Positions 58,101 through 64,000 of a stretch of 64,000 nucleotides of DNA are shown piece by piece. A model generated the notes under the pieces. The model had not been told where the DNA came from, ran no database searches, and saw only the letters and a program-made list of their open reading frames with translations. The DNA lies in NCBI GenBank assembly GCA_019914995.1, contig CM034144.1:2945489-3009488 (forward strand), given 5' to 3'. The stretch's first letter is position 1. Every line of letters begins with the position of its first letter. The stretch is from Acanthochlamys bracteata (lineage: Eukaryota > Streptophyta > Magnoliopsida > Pandanales > Velloziaceae). Both the position numbers and the translations under genes were made by a program.

Positions 58101-61100
58101 AACAATAAGTGAGAGAGTTAGTACCTCGAAACACAAATGTCTTATCGAGAAACACTAACAACTAGCAACCAACATAGTAAAACATGTATATGAATATAGA
58201 ATGTAAAAATATTTCGGCAAATCTTTTTTAAAGAAAACATATCAATAAGTTTTTCATTACTGTCATGGCACGACTCATATTTTCACAATCCCCGCATCCC
58301 ATATATTTAGTAGGCTCTTTCGCACCTTTTCTCCTCTTAACCTAAGAAAGAAACAAAAACATTACATGGAGCTTAACTGTATTTGTTCAAAGTTTAAGAT
58401 TGGAAAAGAAAACATTAAACGGGAGACACCTTCAAAGTAATTGTACGGCCTTGCACGCCAAGTCCTTTCAACCGCAGAGAAACTTCTTTGCAAAGAGCCA
58501 CAAGAAAATGCTGACACTACAAAAGGATAAAGAAATAAACTTTCAAAAAACAACGTAAACCATTTAAAACTCCAATGATCACTTTGAGGCACTTACATCT
58601 TTATTGTCATTAAATCTTATTCCCCAATTGATATCAGCACCAACAGACTTTGTTTCCTATAAGATGATATTTTGCAATAAGAAAATGAGAAGATTATGTC
58701 ATAATTCATAAAGATCAATTTCTAAACATGAAATTGATAAGAGCTTATATCAAGCGATTTTGAAAAACATGCATCTTGCTTTTTACTACATTAATTCAAC
58801 AATCAAAATCATGCACCTTAAAACTTAACATTTGAATGGGTTTTAAATAGATTCATGGTGTACATTCAGAATCAAGTTTGTAATTGCTCATAACCATCAT
58901 TAAGTAGTTGTAACTATCATATTTTGGATTGCAATTTCTTGAGGAACTAAAAGTTTGGTAGGTTTCTGCATATTAGAAAGGCTTGTTTGGACATGTAAGT
59001 TATAAATTTAGTAAATATCATGGTATATCATTGTACTTGCAGTGCCATAGCATATACTGACATAGTATACACATATTTGACCATGTAAGAACGGATTTCA
59101 TGCCACTATAATTGCTTAATACTATGGTATTAAAATACATAGAGGTAAGTGTTAGGTTTTTCAATACCTTACCCATTACTAAAACTTTAATATTTAAGAG
59201 CCAAATAAAATACCAAAAATTAGATTCTATCAAGCAAAATATCTTATGGCAACTTCTAACTAAACTACTTAATGGATAATAGTATTTTAGAACGAATCAC
59301 ATCCAAACACCCAAAATTATCATTATCATTGTATCATTTCCAAATATAGCATATGTGTCACTTAACCAAGGCGTCAAACAACCTTTAAGTTGTAATCTTA
59401 AACCACATTAGAAAGTTTAGTATCTCTCTTCCTACCTTGTCGAATGATGGATAATCATGCAATCTTGTCTAGATTATACATTCATCAATGCCCTGTTATG
59501 GTTTCATATTTTTTATATTTTCCATATTACTTATTTTTAGACAAATTTGAAAAATTGTTTATCAAGGGAATTAGAGATCAATTTTGAAGGTAGATGCTTC
59601 AATTTCATTGAATTTCAACTGGTAAATGACATAGATTTAAGTTTTACTATTGATATTTTAATCCCCTTATATCCACCGCATCTACCTTTTTTTGTTTTAA
59701 TATTTTGTACGGATTAAAGCGAAAATCAAAGAACATCCTAATATGGTCAATGACATGTTATTACCGAACTTTGAAAATAAATCATCTATATCCCTCAAAC
59801 TTTGTGCATGCTGCCTACTTATACCCTTCTATGATTCTTACAACAAAGAACTATTGTCCTCTTATACACCTTGAAACACTGTTTCATAGATGCCGATCCA
59901 TCACAGAACTTTTATAATGACTAAGGAGGAGCAGGTATGTTCAGAACTACAAAAACACGACAAGTAACATGGTTTAACGGTAATAGTTAATCATGAGGCA
60001 CATGCTATGCACAACAGAATCTGGAAAGTAATGATCTCATCGCATGCACAAAAGGCCGCTTCTATAATATGCTGCTAGCAAAGCTACAATCTATTGGCTA
60101 GCGACCTATTGACAATGTCATGATCATGCTAGAACAGCATATTGCATGTGCTTCATTTTCATTGAGCAGTGGATAATATGAATACAATGCCATTTAATAA
60201 AAAGTGGTAAACCTTTTCAGAATGGGCACTATAGAGTTTACAATTTCAGAAGTCATAATCCAAAAATTCACACAGCTTGAACCATGATCCATAAGGCTGA
60301 AGTGTTATATCATGATCTACAAGGGTGAAGTTACACTAAGTAAACACCATTTGCCAACTTCATGTAGCACCTTATGCCCTCTACATTGTCCACCTTATGA
60401 TGGGTGATAAAAGTACAACAAATTTTTGAGAATTAAGTTATAAGTCTTTCAAGAAGTTCAGATCATGCTCAATAATTTTGATATTTATTATGATTCAGAA
60501 GTTAAAATTTAGAAAAAAAAAGACAAGAAAATAAAAGGAGATTTCATCTTAAAAAGGAGATTTCAACAAACAACACACTAGATTTCTTAATAACAGAGAG
60601 ATGACATCTTCTATCAAGTTACCTGAAGAACTTCGATTGTGCGGTCATCAAATCCTCTACAATAGTTCCACAACATGTTACTAATTTTCCTTCCAAAGTC
60701 CTTGTGAAGAACATCCTTCGAAAGATCCATAATGTGAATCACTATCAAGCATATACAAGTTGTCTATACAAGAAACATGATGAGTATCAAATCTAGCAAA
60801 GTACACAATCAAAGTAGTTTTCCCATAAATTTACCTGCTCCCATACAGTTGTTATACCATGTAAAACTACACAAGGCAATCTAGTTAAAATATTTACCTT
60901 AAAGTTGAAGTAATACTAGACAGACTTTATTTTAAAATAGTCAACTATTTATCTTCCAATTATTAAATAGAAATAATATATTTCGAAGACTAGAAAGTAC
61001 AGTTAAGATAAAGCTTTCGTCCCTTAAGATAAACCTGCATTTATGAGGAGAGAATTACTCAAGATTGTAAAACGAACCTTCGCCACCAAGCGTAGCTGGC

Positions 61101-61618
61101 CACAAGTATTGATTTGCCTACTATTGAGCTTCTCCTCTAGAGCATTTCCAATTCCTGGGAGTTCTTTGACAGGTAAATCTTTCAGGTAGTCATCGACCTG
61201 AATGATCGACAGGAATGAAATTATCCAACAAGTATATAAAAGCCAAACAATTTAAACAGAAAATACAACACCATAAAATAAAGGAATATCTTAGGAACAA
61301 TAACCCATGCACACAACTTGGATGTCCTATAAGGCAGAGTTTCTTGCATGCATTTTTCAATGCTTTCGATTTCAAAAGAAAATTTTTGGGTATGGAGAAT
61401 GTTGTAAGGCATACCTCTTTGGATGGAATAAAATACTGCCCATTTGGTTTGGCAGATTTTGTAGCTAACCGTGCTAATAGCAAGTTACGAGCAATCCCTG
61501 CACTTGCTGTACAACCAGTGGTCTCATATATCTCCTTTCTTATCATCCACGCCATTTGTTCTGGATCATCGCAACCACAATTGGAGACATCTAGATACGC
61601 CTCATCACAGCTTAGTGC
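49382..61618 (-). CDS. REV1: REV1, Y-family translesion DNA polymerase (3' half of gene)
   Basis: REV1 inserts dCMP opposite lesions and recruits other translesion polymerases in the nucleus. Minus-strand exons: 61618-61415, 61197-61078, 60715-60623, 58656-58597, 58510-58430, 58341-58261, 58089-58017, 55447-55379, 55170-55072, 54888-54751, 54679-54519, 53255-53121, 53022-52715, 50889-50829, 49474-49382. They join in phase to 591 codons plus TGA. Order of motifs: catalytic SCDEAYLD, then TGCTASAGIARNLLLARLAT (palm/fingers); KELPGIGNALEEKL (helix-hairpin-helix thumb); ETKSVGADINWGIRF, CKEVSLRLKGL and KEPTKYMGCGDC (little finger); LLDIEVLKDLPHEV and DDVSVEQLLPGHP (ubiquitin-binding-motif-like); WVEKFKNSCCVILNVLAELY to LFLRVYNYVLPSLQ (partner-binding C-terminal domain). 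BRCT and earlier exons lie beyond the right edge. The start of exon 54888 and the 71-bp intron 54750-54680 are the least certain junctions. Confidence 0.93.
50490..50537 (-). other. Candidate 48-bp cassette exon in REV1
   Basis: Between the last two certain exons (50829 and 49474) the minus strand shows an acceptor TTGTATATTGCAG, then sixteen open codons reading RLAGGFYDKIYMSKLQ, then CAG followed by GTCTGC, a weak donor. Both neighbours are in phase 0, so inclusion would add sixteen residues without shifting the frame, just before DSIRENYGG. A stop-free 48-base window is not rare by chance, so this is only a candidate. Confidence 0.3.
52072..52100. repeat. (CT)n microsatellite
   Basis: An almost perfect run of CT dinucleotides in the 1.8-kb REV1 intron between exons 52715 and 50889. 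On the minus strand this gives the Arg/Glu run of a spurious frame. Confidence 0.95.
56302..56881. mobile_element. hAT-type MITE in a REV1 intron, 580 bp
   Basis: A perfect 8-bp target-site duplication GAGACAAG flanks the element (56294-56301 and 56882-56889). Terminal inverted repeats are TAGAGGTGGCAA and, from the right end, TAGGGATGGCAA. Subterminal DNA is rich in CGACCCGAAATCGACCCG-type repeats and the middle is AT-rich. Noncoding. It lies in the 2.6-kb intron between exons 58017 and 55447. Confidence 0.95.
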
Positions 61619-64000
61619 CTGGTAATTGTCAATAGTTGGAAAATCTATCAACACAAAAAACAAAGTCATGCCAAACACAAACAACCCACTAGATTCGAAC
61701 CATATGAACCAAATGTATCATACTTGCTATGTTTAAAATCTTTAAACTATGCCTACAGCATCTTCCTCCCCAAAAAGGAGGGTATTACCGAGAAATAGTC
61801 ACCGACGAAGTGTAACTTCTACTTTGTAACTTTATGATATATGCTTCATTTTATGACATTAGGACACATTTAAGGACCAAGAACAAAATACTGCTAGGCA
61901 CACTCTCAAGTGCCCTGACATGTATACTCTTCCATCCATGTGAAACATGAAGCGCTAAGAATACTGCAACTGCTTGTGACTAGCTTAAGTCCTGCCAAAT
62001 TTCTGATCTGCCAATATTGTCTTTTGGGTTCGTTAATTCTTGTCAACTATAGTAGATATTTTCTTTCTTGACAGCACTTGTTCTTTTACACGTGCATCAT
62101 TAATGAATTAGCTATAAATTTTGATTTGTTACAACATTATCTAAAATTTTTCTCTTAACTATTTTAATAAACTAATAATCAAATTTTTATTGATACAATA
62201 TCTACAAACTGACATAAATTAAAATGACAAATAAATACCTCTGTAATATTTTTTTTATTTCTTAGAAGTGTTGTTATTTACAACTCCTCGACTTTTTACC
62301 GTTTATAACTCTAGTGAAAAGTTCAAAGTAGAACGTTCATACATTGTACAAAATCATTATAAGTTATAATTTGCAAATCTACGAATTTTTCCCATTTACA
62401 TACAAGTTTTAGCAAAATTTTATTTGAAATAAAATTCCATATTTATCAGAAGATGCATATTAAAATCTCTTTTTAACTAAGGGTGTAACTAACATTCCAA
62501 AAATTTCAAACGATCTCTTCCCCAGCTTTAACATAGTATAGATTTACATACAAATTTCAGTAGAATTCTATTTGATGTTAAATTACAGATTTATCAAAGT
62601 ATGCATATTAAACTCTCTACTAATTAATGTTATTATTGGCTTTTCAAAAAAATCCAAAGCTCGTCCCAACTTTAATTCAGCACAAATCACATGCAAATTT
62701 AACAGAATATTAGTTGATATAAAATTATACATTTATCAAAAGATAAATATTAAAATCACTAACTAACTAAGGGTATAATCATATTTCAAGAAATTTTAAC
62801 CCAAGCTCTTCTCCAACTTTAACATAGTATAGATTATTCCAATATTTTCTCAAAAGAGAATTATTTTTTTGCTCTCAAATTGCTCCTTCTCATTATTAGG
62901 TATTTCCTAATAATCCCGTTTCGTTGAAGTTGCCCAAGAAAGCTTTTTAGTGTCTCTTTCTCTCTTTTTCTTTCACGCAAGTCTGCTTCCATTATAGAAC
63001 ACTAGGCATTTGCATGTGTTATACACCTCCCTACAAAAAAGAAAATATTCTACTACTCTTTCTATGTAACCTTTTTACTATAAACTTTCTTATAAGCCAT
63101 AATGGCTTATTATTCACCAATGCTATTTATTTTTTTTCTTCAGGTGTTCTATAAAAGTTGTATACTCAAGAGTAGTCATCCGTTAGAATAATGATTTTTG
63201 AATGAACAAGGTAAGTGAGAATATGCATTTTGTACGTGTTTGAATGCTTCATGAGAGGTTAGTGCGAGATTTAAAATTTTTTCAAATTTGTATTCTAATA
63301 AATCTGTAGATTTAAATAGATATTGAATTGAATTATATTCTAACTATCGTTAAATTCAAATTAAATTTTCTTTTTTTAATCTCACAATACATTATCTTAA
63401 AATGACTCACTCTATTAGATGTAAAAGTAATTTTTGTTTAAGTAATCATTATACTTAGGTGTATTGTATAGGAGAAGCGATCACGAATTCTCAATTGGGT
63501 TTCTATAGTAAAATTTCTCTGTTTTATATGAAATAGTTAATCCATAGTATAATTTGATATGAAATATAATAGATTAATTGATTAGTGCTATAATAAGAGG
63601 ACACTTCAAAAATAAGTACATTTATACATTTAAAGTATACTCAGTCTTTTTTTAATATAAATTTATCTTAAAATGACTCCAACTAAATTGAAAAAAAGTA
63701 ATTGTTTTATATTATGCAGAAGAGGTTTTTCTAGTACAGATCAGGAAATGCTTCGTAGTCATTTATTCCCACTTGAATATCTCTTATTTGTATGAAATTG
63801 TAAATGTATAAACTTTGAAACGAAAAAATAATACATGAACTGATAAGTATTTGCAATAAGTGATCATTTTAAAAACAAGTACATGTATAAGGCTTAATGT
63901 AGATTCACCTTCACAATCTCCCTATTGGATGTTTACTGAACCAAATCCTTTAATAGGCATACTCTAGTTCTGTTAATTCTTCAATAAATAGGCTTTCATA
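61619..64000. other. REV1 intron DNA up to the window edge
   Basis: The exon starting at 61618 begins with the catalytic ALSCDEAYLD, so an upstream palm exon must exist, but no minus-strand frame here matches it. The region is AT-rich and contains a diverged triplicate of a TTATCAAA/GTATGCATATTAAA block (62440-62790). It is best read as a long intron. Confidence 0.55.

Noticed and set aside
61215-61625. 136-codon plus-strand frame
   Set aside because: Antisense shadow of the REV1 catalytic exon and its neighbouring intron.

Overview
This window is nuclear DNA of a flowering plant. It is AT-rich, its two real protein genes are split by GT-AG introns, and most of the remaining sequence is decayed transposable elements (hAT, CACTA, copia, gypsy-type solo LTR, SIRE-like LTR relics, foldback elements). 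I cannot place it to family or decide monocot versus eudicot from the sequence alone.

Genes. Only two genes are convincing, both on the minus strand. (1) At 14.8-18.84 kb lies a TORTIFOLIA1-like (SPIRAL2-type) microtubule-associated protein. Four coding exons join in phase to 652 residues, with N-terminal HEAT-like repeats, a basic middle and a conserved C-terminal block. (2) From 49.38 kb to the right part of the window lies the 3' half of REV1, the Y-family translesion DNA polymerase / deoxycytidyl transferase. Fifteen exons (591 residues) run in phase from the catalytic SCDEAYLD motif through thumb, little finger, two ubiquitin-binding-motif-like segments and the C-terminal partner-binding domain. 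The N-terminal half (BRCT, first palm exons) lies beyond the right edge.

Layout. 0-3.3 kb: two copies of the same unknown gene fragment in inverted, convergent orientation. 3.3-8.4 kb: a foldback element, several tandem duplications and unassigned AT-rich DNA. 8.4-12.2 kb: a hAT-like element with an 8-bp flanking repeat that carries exon-like coding sequence. 13-14 kb: an LTR relic. 14.8-19 kb: the TORTIFOLIA1-like gene. 19.4-20.4 kb: hAT-type MITEs. 21.2-25.3 kb: a dead copia element split by a 2.75-kb solo LTR with 5-bp target-site duplication. 25.3-26.4 kb: a MITE and a foldback element. 27.6-30.1 kb: a non-autonomous LTR retrotransposon containing an array of small palindromes. 30-36 kb: mostly unassigned. 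36.2-37.4 and 45-46 kb: two diverged copies of one unidentified, element-type coding region. 38.3-44.06 kb: an internally deleted CACTA (En/Spm) element with a frameshifted transposase and a nested foldback element. 46-49.4 kb: repeats and unassigned DNA. 49.4-64 kb: REV1, with a clean hAT MITE in one intron.

The two genes have no evident functional link: one acts on cortical microtubules, the other in DNA damage tolerance. The structurally most unusual items are the hairpin array at 27.9-28.2 kb, the hAT-like element with captured exons at 8.4-12.2 kb, the inverted gene-fragment pair at 0-3 kb and a possible 48-bp cassette exon near the end of REV1. I see no clear evidence of a new biochemical system.
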